DNA of 5,915 bases from a bacterium ADurb.Bin374 (GCA_002068715.1 MWAR01000213.1:1-5915), one strand, 5' to 3'; counted from the stretch's first letter, positions 1-5,915 are shown. The notes: a model not told the origin generated them from the letters alone. Numbers and translations: made by a program.

Positions 1-1
1 C

Positions 2-553
2 TCCCTCATCCGCTCCTCTCTTCCCGCGGGGCGGCGCTGGATGTTCGCGGACATCGGTACCGGAACGGGCATCATCGGCCTTACCCTCGCCGCATGGTTC
101 CACGACGCTTGCGGCTGGCTGGTCGATCTCTCGCCCGATGCGCTTCACTGGGCTGGAAAAAATATCATGAACTATATTGATGTGCGGGAGCGCGTCGGAC
201 GTTTCCGGGGCGATCTTTCAGATGCCCTGAAGGCGGATTCTCTCGACCTGCTGGTGTCGAACCCGCCCTACATCGACCAGGACGATATGCCAGGGCTGAT
301 GCCGGACGTCCGCGACTGGGAGCCCCGTCTGGCTCTCGATGGCGGCGCCGGGGGACTCGAGCCGTTTCGCAGGCTGCTGGCCGATGCGGCGCGCGTGCTG
401 AAACCGGGGGGCTGGTTCGCCGTCGAGCACGGTCATGGCCAGCGGAAGCGGATTCTGGAGCTGCCGGCCCCGGGCCTCGGATTGCTCGAGGCGTATGACG
501 ATGCAGCCGGCCTCGAGCGGTGTATCGTGTGGCGCAGGGAGCGAATGGGATGA
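2..553 (+). CDS. prmC: PrmC/HemK release factor glutamine N5-methyltransferase (5'-truncated by window edge)
   Basis: SAM-dependent methyltransferase that modifies the glutamine of the GGQ motif in class I peptide release factors RF1/RF2, a cytosolic step needed for efficient termination. The frame is open from base 2, so the first visible ATG at 41 is internal and the true start lies upstream. About 183 residues are visible of a family length near 280, so the N-terminal substrate-binding helical domain is mostly missing. Visible motifs are the SAM-binding motif I (ADIGTGTGIIGLTLA, from about base 47), an acidic strand followed by DLSPDAL, and the diagnostic NPPY catalytic motif (bases 260-271) followed by IDQDD. 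A GGAGGLEPFRRLL segment is also typical of PrmC. The stop TGA at 551-553 overlaps the next start as ATGA, implying translational coupling with the Sua5-type gene. In many bacteria prfA lies just upstream; that cannot be seen here. The family assignment is secure from the NPPY context. Confidence 0.93.
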   Translation, partial: SLIRSSLPAGRRWMFADIGTGTGIIGLTLAAWFHDACGWLVDLSPDALHWAGKNIMNYIDVRERVGRFRGDLSDALKADSLDLLVSNPPYIDQDDMPGLMPDVRDWEPRLALDGGAGGLEPFRRLLADAARVLKPGGWFAVEHGHGQRKRILELPAPGLGLLEAYDDAAGLERCIVWRRERMG

Positions 554-1164
554 CGCATATATATACCATACCCGAGTTGCTGGGCAACACCGGCCTGTGG
601 AGCCGCTTTGTCGATGAGATGAAAGCCGGCGCCTTCACGGCCCTGCCGACGGACACGCTGTACGGTCTGGCCGCCGATGCCGACAGTGTCGAAGGGGTGC
701 GGGCCATTTACCGGGCGAAGGGCAGGGGAGAGGAAAAACCCCTGATCCTCTTCCTTCCTGACTCCTCGGGACTCGATGAGCTTGGCGTCGCGCCGGACGC
801 GCGTGTCCGGCGCGTCCTCGATGAAAACTGGCCGGGCGGCCTCACCGGAGTTTTCCCCATCGCGGGAAAACCGCTTGCGGGATTCGAACACCCGACGCTC
901 GGCATTCGCGTGCCCGATCATGCCGACCTGCTTCGGTTGCTCCGTGCATACCCTGGCCGACTGCTGACGACTAGTGCCAACCGTTCCGGCGAAGCGCCGC
1001 TCTCCGATGCCGCTTCCATTGCCAACGTCTTTTCCGGGCGCGTGGCCTGGGTGCTCGACGGAGGCCGCCTCGAGCCGTCGCCGCCCTCGACCGTCGCCGA
1101 CTTTTCCTCCTGGCCGCCCCGCATCCTCAGGCAGGGAAAAGTCCGCCTTGCTGTGGCGGAATGA
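550..1164 (+). CDS. L-threonylcarbamoyladenylate synthase, Sua5/YrdC/TsaC family, short form
   Basis: Makes threonylcarbamoyl-AMP from threonine, bicarbonate and ATP, the first step of t6A37 formation in ANN-decoding tRNAs. I chose the ATG at 550 (204 aa). It overlaps the prmC stop as ATGA and has AGGGAG at 536-541 with 8 nt spacing; an ATG at 520 in the same frame lies deep in prmC and has no such support. Family motifs appear in order: PTDTLYGL (residues 33-40), KGRGEEKPL (57-65, the KxR-type nucleotide-binding stretch), WPGGLTGVF (94-102; commonly WPGPLT), GIRVPDH (118-124), TSANRSGE (141-148), PSTVAD (179-184) and ILRQG (192-196). The length matches the single-domain TsaC/YrdC type, lacking the C-terminal Sua5 domain. 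The prmC-sua5/ywlC pairing is a known bacterial arrangement and supports the call. The symbol is left blank because tsaC, ywlC and sua5 naming depends on lineage. Confidence 0.92.
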   Translation: MTHIYTIPELLGNTGLWSRFVDEMKAGAFTALPTDTLYGLAADADSVEGVRAIYRAKGRGEEKPLILFLPDSSGLDELGVAPDARVRRVLDENWPGGLTGVFPIAGKPLAGFEHPTLGIRVPDHADLLRLLRAYPGRLLTTSANRSGEAPLSDAASIANVFSGRVAWVLDGGRLEPSPPSTVADFSSWPPRILRQGKVRLAVAE

Positions 1165-1210
1165 GCCGTCCAGGGTGATTGTTCTCTGTGATTCACGTTT
1201 GATTTTATCG

Positions 1211-1239
1211 GACATGGGCAGAAACTCATGTCTTGTTCT
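1211..1239 (+). terminator. Probable intrinsic terminator after the prmC-sua5-type operon
   Basis: GACATGGG (1211-1218) pairs with CTCATGTC (1225-1232) as an 8-bp stem with one G-T wobble around a 6-nt loop (CAGAAA). A T-rich run, TTGTTCT, follows at 1233-1239. The position, about 45 nt after the stop of the upstream gene and before a promoter-like element, fits an operon end. The stem is only moderately GC-rich and the T tract is interrupted, so it may be weak. Confidence 0.45.
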
Positions 1240-1247
1240 GAACGCGT

Positions 1248-1278
1248 TCCGATATCACAGGTCGTGATGTGGTAAGAT
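1248..1278 (+). promoter_or_regulatory. Candidate extended -10 promoter for the chemoreceptor-like gene
   Basis: TGG-TAAGAT at 1270-1278 matches the extended -10 pattern TGn-TAnnnT. No good -35 is present: the nearest candidate, TTCCGA at 1248-1253, is 19 bp upstream and weak, which extended -10 promoters can tolerate. Predicted transcription would begin around 1285, leaving a leader of only about 15 nt before the ATG at 1300. The location between a likely terminator and an isolated gene fits, but the call rests on short motifs. Confidence 0.38.
1252..1270. repeat. Imperfect inverted repeat, possible operator
   Basis: ATATCAC (1252-1258) and GTGATGT (1264-1270) are inverted repeats separated by AGGTC. 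Six of seven positions pair exactly and the seventh is G-T. The repeat sits immediately upstream of, and abuts, the extended -10 element of the candidate promoter for the chemoreceptor-like gene. A regulator bound here could block or modulate RNA polymerase. No regulator is encoded in the window and I do not recognise the half-site. Confidence 0.35.
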
Positions 1279-1299
1279 ATCTGCCGCACAAAACGCCGT

Positions 1300-2679
1300 A
1301 TGAAGAACATCTCATTACAGAATAAACTGCTGATCCTGCTCGTCGTCACGCTTCTCATCCCGGTCGTGGGAGCGAACGTCATCCTCTGGAAGGCGAAAAT
1401 GGCGACGGAGCAGCGCAGTACCGTGCTTGCGATCAGGGCTCTTCCCGGCCAGGCCGAATCGAAGCTCGACGTGATCGAATACGTCGACTCGTCCCAGGAA
1501 AAACTGAAAAAACTCGACGAAGGACTGGGTCGGCTCGCCTGGTGGTCCCAGGCCTACCTGATCGCCTCGATTGTCTTCATTCCCCTCGCCGTATCCGTAT
1601 TGATGGGGTTCATTTCATATGTGCTTTCGCCCCTGAAAGAGATCCTGGACAGGCTTTCGCACTTCAAGAACGAAGACGTCGAGACGAAAGAGATCGATCT
1701 GCTCAACTGCGCCGCCGAGTTCGACAGGTTTCTCGTCACTTCCCGCAACGTTCTCAGTGAAACGCGGGCCATCGCGAACGAACTCCGTGCCAAGCTCGAG
1801 CCGCTCACGAACATGGTCGTCTTCTCCGACGAGAACGTCCGTGTCTTCTTCACCGATGTCCAGGAGATATCCCGGAGCTCAAATTATATAGCAAACACTC
1901 TTGAAACGACGACGGCCAGCATTCAGGAGGTCTCGACCTCGGCACAGACCATCGCGGATCGTTCCCAGAAAGCCGCCCAGAACAGCGGCGAGGCGTCGGA
2001 CGTCGCGACCGGCGGTGGAAAAGCCGTCACCGAGACGATCGGCACGATGGAGGCGGTCAAGGACGAGGTGCTCGCCCTCGAGGACGTCATCGAGAATCTC
2101 AACTCCGCCAGCATCCAGATCGGCGAAATCGTCAACACGATCACCAACATCGCCTACCAGACGAACCTCCTTGCTCTGAATGCCGCCATCGAGGCTGCCC
2201 GCGCCGGCGAGCACGGCCAGGGGTTCACTGTCGTCGCCGAAGAGGTGCGCAAGCTGGCCGAAGAATCCGGCGAGGCCGCCGAAGACATCGGCAAGAAGGT
2301 CAAGGGGATGCTCGAGAAGACCGGCATGGCCGTCCAGACGATCAACAAGGGCACGGCCAAGGTCATCGAGGGCGTCAATGTCGCCAACGTCGCCGGCAAC
2401 AACCTGACCCTCATCGTGTCCTCGGTCACGAACGTCAACGGCATGATCCGCGAAATCAGCGATGCGAGCCGCGAGCAGTCAGCGAATATCGACTCGCTCA
2501 GGCAGAGCATCGAGAGCATTTCCGGCGCGACAAAGATCACGTCCGAGGGAACGAAGCGCGTCGCGAGCGCCGTGAACGAACAACTGAACTATATTCGTCA
2601 GTATGTGGCGACGACCAAGGAACTGCTGACCCTCGTCCAGCTGATGGGCGAGATGCTCGACAAGTTCAACTATCACTGA
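1300..2679 (+). CDS. Methyl-accepting chemotaxis-like protein with minimal extracytoplasmic region
   Basis: Membrane signal transducer whose cytoplasmic coiled-coil hairpin would control a CheA/CheW kinase complex. The 459-residue protein has TM1 at about 9-30, a short external loop at about 31-84, TM2 at about 86-108, then a long cytoplasmic helical region. The hairpin tip is canonical: [20 protein letters not shown] (283-302), followed by [20 protein letters not shown] (303-322). The external loop is only about 54 residues with no Cache, 4HB or PAS look. After TM2, [10 protein letters not shown] resembles the start of a HAMP domain, but a full HAMP signature is not evident. The C-terminus lacks an NWETF-type CheR/CheB tether. 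The ATG at 1300 is the only sensible start, since an in-frame TAA lies at 1273-1275 with no ATG, GTG or TTG between; no clear Shine-Dalgarno precedes it. No che genes are visible, so the partner array is unknown. Another role, such as a type IV pilus or developmental Che-like pathway, is possible. Confidence 0.88.
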   Translation: MKNISLQNKLLILLVVTLLIPVVGANVILWKAKMATEQRSTVLAIRALPGQAESKLDVIEYVDSSQEKLKKLDEGLGRLAWWSQAYLIASIVFIPLAVSVLMGFISYVLSPLKEILDRLSHFKNEDVETKEIDLLNCAAEFDRFLVTSRNVLSETRAIANELRAKLEPLTNMVVFSDENVRVFFTDVQEISRSSNYIANTLETTTASIQEVSTSAQTIADRSQKAAQNSGEASDVATGGGKAVTETIGTMEAVKDEVLALEDVIENLNSASIQIGEIVNTITNIAYQTNLLALNAAIEAARAGEHGQGFTVVAEEVRKLAEESGEAAEDIGKKVKGMLEKTGMAVQTINKGTAKVIEGVNVANVAGNNLTLIVSSVTNVNGMIREISDASREQSANIDSLRQSIESISGATKITSEGTKRVASAVNEQLNYIRQYVATTKELLTLVQLMGEMLDKFNYH

Positions 2680-2758
2680 GCCGGTCTTCCCCGTTCGCCC
2701 GAAAAGAATTTCACCGATCGGGGTCAGGATTTGGCTTCCTTCTGCCGATGATCTGACT

Positions 2759-2763
2759 GGAGG
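2759..2763 (+). promoter_or_regulatory. Shine-Dalgarno fixing the rlmN start
   Basis: GGAGG lies 6 nt before the ATG at 2770 and fixes that start. The 90-nt gap between the chemoreceptor stop (2679) and this start shows no convincing T-tailed hairpin or sigma-70 promoter, so rlmN could be read from upstream or from a promoter I cannot recognise. Confidence 0.7.
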
Positions 2764-2769
2764 CTCATT

Positions 2770-3804
2770 ATGTCCGATCGGCCCTTGCTGTCATTAACGT
2801 TTGACGAATTCGCCGCCGAACTCAAGAAGCTCGGTCTGGAAGGTTTCCGCGCCCGGCAGGTCTGGGAATGGATCTTCCAGAAACAGGTCTTCGAGTTCGA
2901 CGCGATGACCAACATCTCGAAGGAAACGCGCACCAAACTTGCCGAGCGCTTCCCTTCAATCCTGCCCCGCGAGGCGCAGCGGCTCGTCGACCCCGACGGG
3001 ACCGTCAAGATCGTGGCCGAGTTGTCTGACGGCGAACGCATCGAAGCGGTCGCCCTTCCCGACGATGAAGCCGACTCGCTGACGTTCTGCCTCTCGACGC
3101 AGGCCGGCTGTCCCGTGGGTTGCGTGTTCTGCAGGACCGGCGCCGGCGGTTTCCGCCGCCATCTCACCCGTGACGAGATCATGCTGCAGGTGCTCATGCT
3201 CATCAGAGTCATGCGGCGCAAACCGACGAATATCGTGTTCATGGGCATGGGCGAGCCTTTCCTCAACCGACGGTCGCTGTTCGATGCCATCGACATGATG
3301 ACGGATTCCAAGGGACTCGGGCTGGCCTCGCGGCGGCTGACGATCTCGACATCGGGCGTCGTGGACGGCATTCTCGAGCTGGCCGACCGGCCCGGCGAAG
3401 TGAACCTGGCGATTTCCCTGCACGCCGCCGACGACGAGACGCGCAGCCGGCTCGTGCCGCTCAACCGGAAATACCCGCTGGCGAAACTGCGCGAAGCGGT
3501 TGCCGCATACATCGAGCGGACAGGCAGACGGGTGACGTTCGAGGTCGTTCTGCTCAAGCAGGAGAACGATCAACTCAACGACGCGTTGAACCTCGTCTCG
3601 TTCTGCGAAGGGCTGTTGTGCCACGTGAACCTGCTTCGATTCAACGCATTTCCCGGATCGCCGTTCAGACCGGCTGACGAGGCCGCTGAAAAAGAGTTTC
3701 GGAAAGTGCTCAAGAAAGCGGGTGTGCCGGTCACGGTGCGCCGCTCGCGCGGGTCGACGATTCTGGCCGCATGCGGGCAGCTTTCCGGAAAGCAGGAGAA
3801 GTGA
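2770..3804 (+). CDS. rlmN: Dual-specificity RNA methyltransferase RlmN (radical SAM)
   Basis: Radical-SAM enzyme that C2-methylates A2503 of 23S rRNA and, in E. coli, A37 of some tRNAs. The 344-residue protein has the N-terminal helical RNA-binding region (1-80, with FRARQVWEWIFQKQ at 26-39). The [4Fe-4S] motif CxxxCxxC is C114, C118 and C121 within GCPVGCVFCRTGAGGF. C107 and C335 (in AACGQL) align with the catalytic pair C118/C355 of the E. coli enzyme, and E92 aligns with its E105. GMGEP at 159-163 binds SAM. The C-terminus reads RRSRGSTILAACGQL where most RlmN proteins have RGDDIDAACGQL, losing acidic residues next to the methyl-carrying cysteine. VNLLRFNAFPGSPF likewise differs from the usual NLIPYNP-type stretch. 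All catalytic residues remain, so I expect activity. Cfr-type (C8) specificity is less likely given the overall RlmN pattern but cannot be excluded by eye. The stop is 3 nt from the PASTA gene start, implying co-transcription. Confidence 0.93.
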   Translation: MSDRPLLSLTFDEFAAELKKLGLEGFRARQVWEWIFQKQVFEFDAMTNISKETRTKLAERFPSILPREAQRLVDPDGTVKIVAELSDGERIEAVALPDDEADSLTFCLSTQAGCPVGCVFCRTGAGGFRRHLTRDEIMLQVLMLIRVMRRKPTNIVFMGMGEPFLNRRSLFDAIDMMTDSKGLGLASRRLTISTSGVVDGILELADRPGEVNLAISLHAADDETRSRLVPLNRKYPLAKLREAVAAYIERTGRRVTFEVVLLKQENDQLNDALNLVSFCEGLLCHVNLLRFNAFPGSPFRPADEAAEKEFRKVLKKAGVPVTVRRSRGSTILAACGQLSGKQEK

Positions 3805-3807
3805 AAG

Positions 3808-5031
3808 ATGGCCAAGAAAAAATCCTGCCTCCTCATTCTGGTAAAAATGGTCCTGCTGATGAGCCTTCTCGTGGCCTTCCTCATCGCGGGGTTCTTCTAC
3901 GCGAAGGACCGGCTGAACGAGTTCTTCAACAGGGGCGAAACCGTCGAGGTGCCGGATTTTCGGGGAAAACACCTGTTGGTTGTCTTCAAGGAAAAACCCG
4001 CCGATCTCATCATCGAGAAGCGCGATGAAAAGTTCGATCCCCGCTATCCCAAGGACTATGTTATCGCCCAATATCCCGATCCCGGCACCCGTGTGAAGCC
4101 GAACAAAAAAATCCTGCTGACCATATCGATGGGGAGCAAGATGGTCGCCGTGCCTGATCTCATCGACAAGAGCCCTCGCGAAGCCGAACTCGCCCTGCTC
4201 AACGCCCAGCTCAAGGAGGGGAGCCGCTCGTTCGTGGCCAGCTCCAGGATCCGGCGCGACCGGGTCATCACCCAGTCCCCTCTTCCCTCGAATGAATGCG
4301 AAACACAGGGAGGCGTCAACCTGCTGATCAGCCTCGGAACCGGCCAGAACCGGGTCCCGCTTCCCAACCTGACCGGAAAAACGCTTGCCGATGCGAAAAC
4401 CAGCCTTCAGAGCTGGGGCTTGCGCGAAGGCAAGATCGTCTTCAGACGCGATCCGAACAAGCCCAAGCTTCAGGTCATCGCTACCAAACCGGTTCCGTAT
4501 GAAGGGGTGACCGAGGGAATGGCCGTTGACTTGCTGGTCTCGAACGGCGCTGACCCCGAGACGTCCTCGCCGGAAGAGTTCAAGCGGTTCGAACTCACAG
4601 ACGTCGTTCCTTCCCTCGCACCGGCTCCCGCGCAGCCTGCGGCCGCGAAACCGGCCGGCAAGCCCGCCGCCGCTGCAGCGAAACCGTCCAAGGCACCGGA
4701 TGCTCCGCCGCCGCCCCGCATCATCATGGCCGACGAACCCGAACCGGAAGTGCCGCCCGAGGCCCTGCCGCCGGCTTCTGCGGACCGGCCCGAAAGCGAA
4801 AAACCGGCAGCGCCCTCCGCAGACAACGCAACCGTCATGTTCGCCATGCCCGACGGCTTCATGCCCAAGGAAGTGAAATTCTTCCAGGTGTCGCCCCAGG
4901 GCCGCCGCCAGGTCTACGCCGGCACGCACAAACCCCTCGACCAGATCAGGGTGGAGGTGCCCCGTATTCCGGGCAGTAAGGTTCAGATCTATATCAACGA
5001 CGTGCCGATCGAGGACCGTCCCGTTCAGTAG
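3808..5031 (+). CDS. Membrane-anchored triple-PASTA protein with Pro/Ala-rich linker and C-terminal domain
   Basis: PASTA domains bind uncrosslinked peptidoglycan, muropeptides or beta-lactams, usually in PrkC/PknB kinases and high-molecular-weight PBPs. Here there is no kinase or transpeptidase part. The 407-residue protein has a Lys-rich N-terminus (KKK at 3-5), one TM helix (about 8-31) with no lipobox, so N-in/C-out. PASTA-like repeats follow: 45-110 (VEVPDFRGK...LLTISMG), 111-177 (VAVPDLIDK...LLISLG) and 181-247 (VPLPNLTGK...DLLVSNG). Each begins with the V-P-D/N-L/F pattern and contains a QYP/QSP/KPV-type turn. Residues about 265-338 form a Pro/Ala/Glu-rich low-complexity spacer. A compact C-terminal domain (341-407) contains VYAGTHKPLDQIRVEVP and VQIYINDVPIED, resembling from memory the domain that follows PASTA repeats in some clostridial PrkC proteins. 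The start ATG has AGGAGA at 3794-3799 with 8 nt spacing and lies 3 nt after the rlmN stop. Next to the kinase-like gene, it looks like the ectodomain half of a split PrkC-type system. Confidence 0.85.
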   Translation: MAKKKSCLLILVKMVLLMSLLVAFLIAGFFYAKDRLNEFFNRGETVEVPDFRGKHLLVVFKEKPADLIIEKRDEKFDPRYPKDYVIAQYPDPGTRVKPNKKILLTISMGSKMVAVPDLIDKSPREAELALLNAQLKEGSRSFVASSRIRRDRVITQSPLPSNECETQGGVNLLISLGTGQNRVPLPNLTGKTLADAKTSLQSWGLREGKIVFRRDPNKPKLQVIATKPVPYEGVTEGMAVDLLVSNGADPETSSPEEFKRFELTDVVPSLAPAPAQPAAAKPAGKPAAAAAKPSKAPDAPPPPRIIMADEPEPEVPPEALPPASADRPESEKPAAPSADNATVMFAMPDGFMPKEVKFFQVSPQGRRQVYAGTHKPLDQIRVEVPRIPGSKVQIYINDVPIEDRPVQ

Positions 5032-5063
5032 CCGTTTTCCCGATGTGAAGCCAGCAGACCCGT

Positions 5064-5068
5064 GGAGG
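5064..5068 (+). promoter_or_regulatory. Shine-Dalgarno for the kinase-like gene, unusually long spacing
   Basis: GGAGG at 5064-5068 precedes the ATG at 5080 by 11 nt, longer than the other spacings in this window (6-8 nt). An in-frame GTG at 5062 overlaps this motif and would add only six residues (MEADIE), but has no ribosome binding site of its own, so the ATG is preferred. The gap from the PASTA stop (5031) holds no visible terminator or promoter. Confidence 0.55.
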
Positions 5069-5079
5069 CAGACATAGAG

Positions 5080-5915
5080 ATGATTGGAAAAACCATAAAC
5101 GGAAAATACGAAATTCGTCAGTCGCTTGCCGAAAGCCTCATGTACGAGGTCTACTCCGCTCTCGAGGTCGAGACGGGCATGCCCGTGGCGGTGAAACTGA
5201 TGCGCGGAGAAATGGCGGAAAACCAGGACCGGGTGAAGGCGTTCAGCGATGAAGTGCGCCTCGTTGCCGGCATCTCCCATCCGTCGATCGTCCCGGTGCT
5301 CGACTTCGATCTGTACGAGGGCCGCCCCTTCGCCGTGACCGAGTTCACCGAGGGAACGGACCTGCGCGAGTGCATTCACGCCGAGAAACCCCTGTCGTTT
5401 TTCGATGCCTGTCGCGCCGTACAGCAGCTCGCCGTTCTTCTGCAGCATGCATGCGACCAGCGGGTTGCCGTTCGCTCGATCAAACTGTCGAACATCATCC
5501 GCACCAACACTGGACTCATCAAGGTCCTTTCCTTCTCCCTGCCGCGCCTGCGACTGGTCGGCGTGGGCGCGGACGAGGCGGCCGGGATCCAGTCGGATCT
5601 CTACTTTCTCGGAACGACCCTATACGAGCTGATCGCCGGGGAGTCGCCGATGCGAAAACGTGGCGGGATCAACGAAGTCTGGGATGACAAGTTGCGCCAG
5701 GCTCTTCGGATCCGCCATTCCCAGCTGACGCCGGAACAGATCGAGATGGTAGCCGAGTTCATCGAGAAGACCCTGACCCGCACTGTCAGGAACCGGTTTG
5801 TCGATCACGCGGCCTTTCTAGTCGGCTTGTCCGACCTGATGCACGTATCCGGTGATGCCGAACGTGTCGAACGCGAGATGAAACGGCGCAAGCTTTCAAC
5901 GGCGTCTGAAATAGT
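5080..5915 (+). CDS. Hanks-type Ser/Thr kinase-fold protein, probable pseudokinase (3'-truncated by window edge)
   Basis: The frame is open from 5080 to the edge, giving 278 full codons. Residues about 10-253 follow the eukaryotic-like kinase fold: YEIRQSL...EVYSALEVETGMPVAVKLM (10-41) with the VAVK lysine K39; an alpha-C-like helix with E58; HPSIVPVLDF (67-76); a catalytic-loop equivalent RVAVRSIKLSNI (128-139); KVLSFS (148-153) in place of KVLDFG; QSDLYFLGTTLYELIAG (171-187) matching SDIYSLGVTLYELLTG; and RNRF (237-240) matching the terminal conserved Arg. Key losses: the Gly-rich loop LGxGGMGxVY is LAESLMYEVY; the HRD aspartate is S133 with His replaced by V131; the DFG aspartate is S151 and its Gly S153. 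Only about 18 residues separate SFS from SDLY, so the activation loop is shortened and no APE motif is evident. K39, E58, K135, N138 and D173 persist. Phosphotransfer therefore seems unlikely; nucleotide binding or scaffolding is possible. No TM is seen in the visible part. It follows the PASTA gene by 48 nt, probably in one transcript. Confidence 0.85.
   Translation, partial: MIGKTINGKYEIRQSLAESLMYEVYSALEVETGMPVAVKLMRGEMAENQDRVKAFSDEVRLVAGISHPSIVPVLDFDLYEGRPFAVTEFTEGTDLRECIHAEKPLSFFDACRAVQQLAVLLQHACDQRVAVRSIKLSNIIRTNTGLIKVLSFSLPRLRLVGVGADEAAGIQSDLYFLGTTLYELIAGESPMRKRGGINEVWDDKLRQALRIRHSQLTPEQIEMVAEFIEKTLTRTVRNRFVDHAAFLVGLSDLMHVSGDAERVEREMKRRKLSTASEI

Noticed and set aside
520..549. The ATG at 520 as start of the Sua5-type gene
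   Set aside because: It would overlap prmC by 34 nt and add MYRVAQGANG, which is just prmC sequence read in another frame. The ATG at 550 has a proper ribosome binding site and the ATGA overlap.
433..1215. A 260-codon minus-strand frame opposite the Sua5-type gene
   Set aside because: It is the antisense shadow of a gene with clear motifs in order. Its product is basic with no family features.
2680..2769. Possible terminator or promoter between the chemoreceptor-like gene and rlmN
   Set aside because: Short complementary stretches exist (for example CCCCG with CGGGG about 20 nt apart), but none forms a compact hairpin followed by a T run. No -35/-10 pair is convincing.
3808..3900. The PASTA protein as a lipoprotein, because of C7 near the N-terminus
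   Set aside because: C7 lies before the hydrophobic stretch (KKKSCLLILV), not after it, so there is no lipobox. A signal anchor fits better.
4602..4825. DNA repeats in the Pro/Ala-rich coding stretch
   Set aside because: The region is low-complexity at protein level (Ala, Pro, Lys, Glu), but I see no regular tandem DNA unit. It is best read as a flexible spacer.
2956..5448. An 830-codon open frame on the minus strand across rlmN, the PASTA gene and the start of the kinase-like gene
   Set aside because: It lies antisense to three genes with strong family motifs. In GC-rich DNA with GC-biased third positions, antisense frames are often stop-free. Its translation is a low-complexity mix rich in His, Arg and Gly with no recognisable domain.
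5080..5915. The kinase-like gene as an active Ser/Thr kinase or a frameshifted pseudogene
   Set aside because: Activity is unlikely with both catalytic Asp residues replaced. A pseudogene is unlikely because the frame is uninterrupted for 278 codons and conserved fold motifs continue in one frame.

Overview
The window is a densely coded, GC-rich (roughly 60% by eye) bacterial chromosome segment. All six genes lie on the + strand, two of them cut by the window edges. Nothing points to mobile DNA: there are no transposases, integrases, tRNAs, rRNAs or CRISPR repeats. The gene set is translation housekeeping (prmC, a Sua5/YrdC/TsaC-type gene, rlmN), plus a chemoreceptor-like protein, a membrane-anchored PASTA protein and a degenerate Hanks-type kinase. 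PASTA proteins and kinases next to rlmN recall the Firmicutes rlmN-prpC-prkC neighbourhood. I cannot name the organism. The high GC, the split PASTA/kinase arrangement and the lack of a PP2C phosphatase gene between them suggest something other than a model Firmicute, possibly a poorly sampled lineage.

Layout: (1) Positions 2-553 hold the C-terminal two thirds of PrmC, the release-factor glutamine methyltransferase. (2) Positions 550-1164 encode a threonylcarbamoyl-AMP synthase, joined to prmC by an ATGA stop/start overlap. (3) Positions 1165-1299 are non-coding, with a likely hairpin terminator, an inverted repeat and an extended -10 promoter-like element. (4) Positions 1300-2679 encode a two-TM methyl-accepting chemotaxis-like protein with almost no extracytoplasmic sensor. 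(5) Positions 2770-3804 encode RlmN. (6) Positions 3808-5031 encode a single-pass membrane protein with three PASTA repeats, a Pro/Ala-rich linker and a C-terminal beta-rich-looking domain. (7) From 5080 to the right edge is a Ser/Thr-kinase-fold protein that has lost both catalytic aspartates and most of its glycine-rich loop, so it reads as a pseudokinase.

How they may work together: prmC and the Sua5-type gene form a translation-fidelity operon ending at the hairpin. The MCP gene appears to have its own promoter. rlmN, the PASTA gene and the pseudokinase gene are tightly spaced and probably co-transcribed. The most notable part is the last pair. In PknB/PrkC-type kinases the PASTA ectodomain and the kinase are one polypeptide. 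Here they are two adjacent genes, and the kinase half looks catalytically dead. This suggests a cell-wall or muropeptide sensing module that works by binding or scaffolding rather than phosphorylation, or that relies on an active kinase elsewhere. This interpretation is inference.
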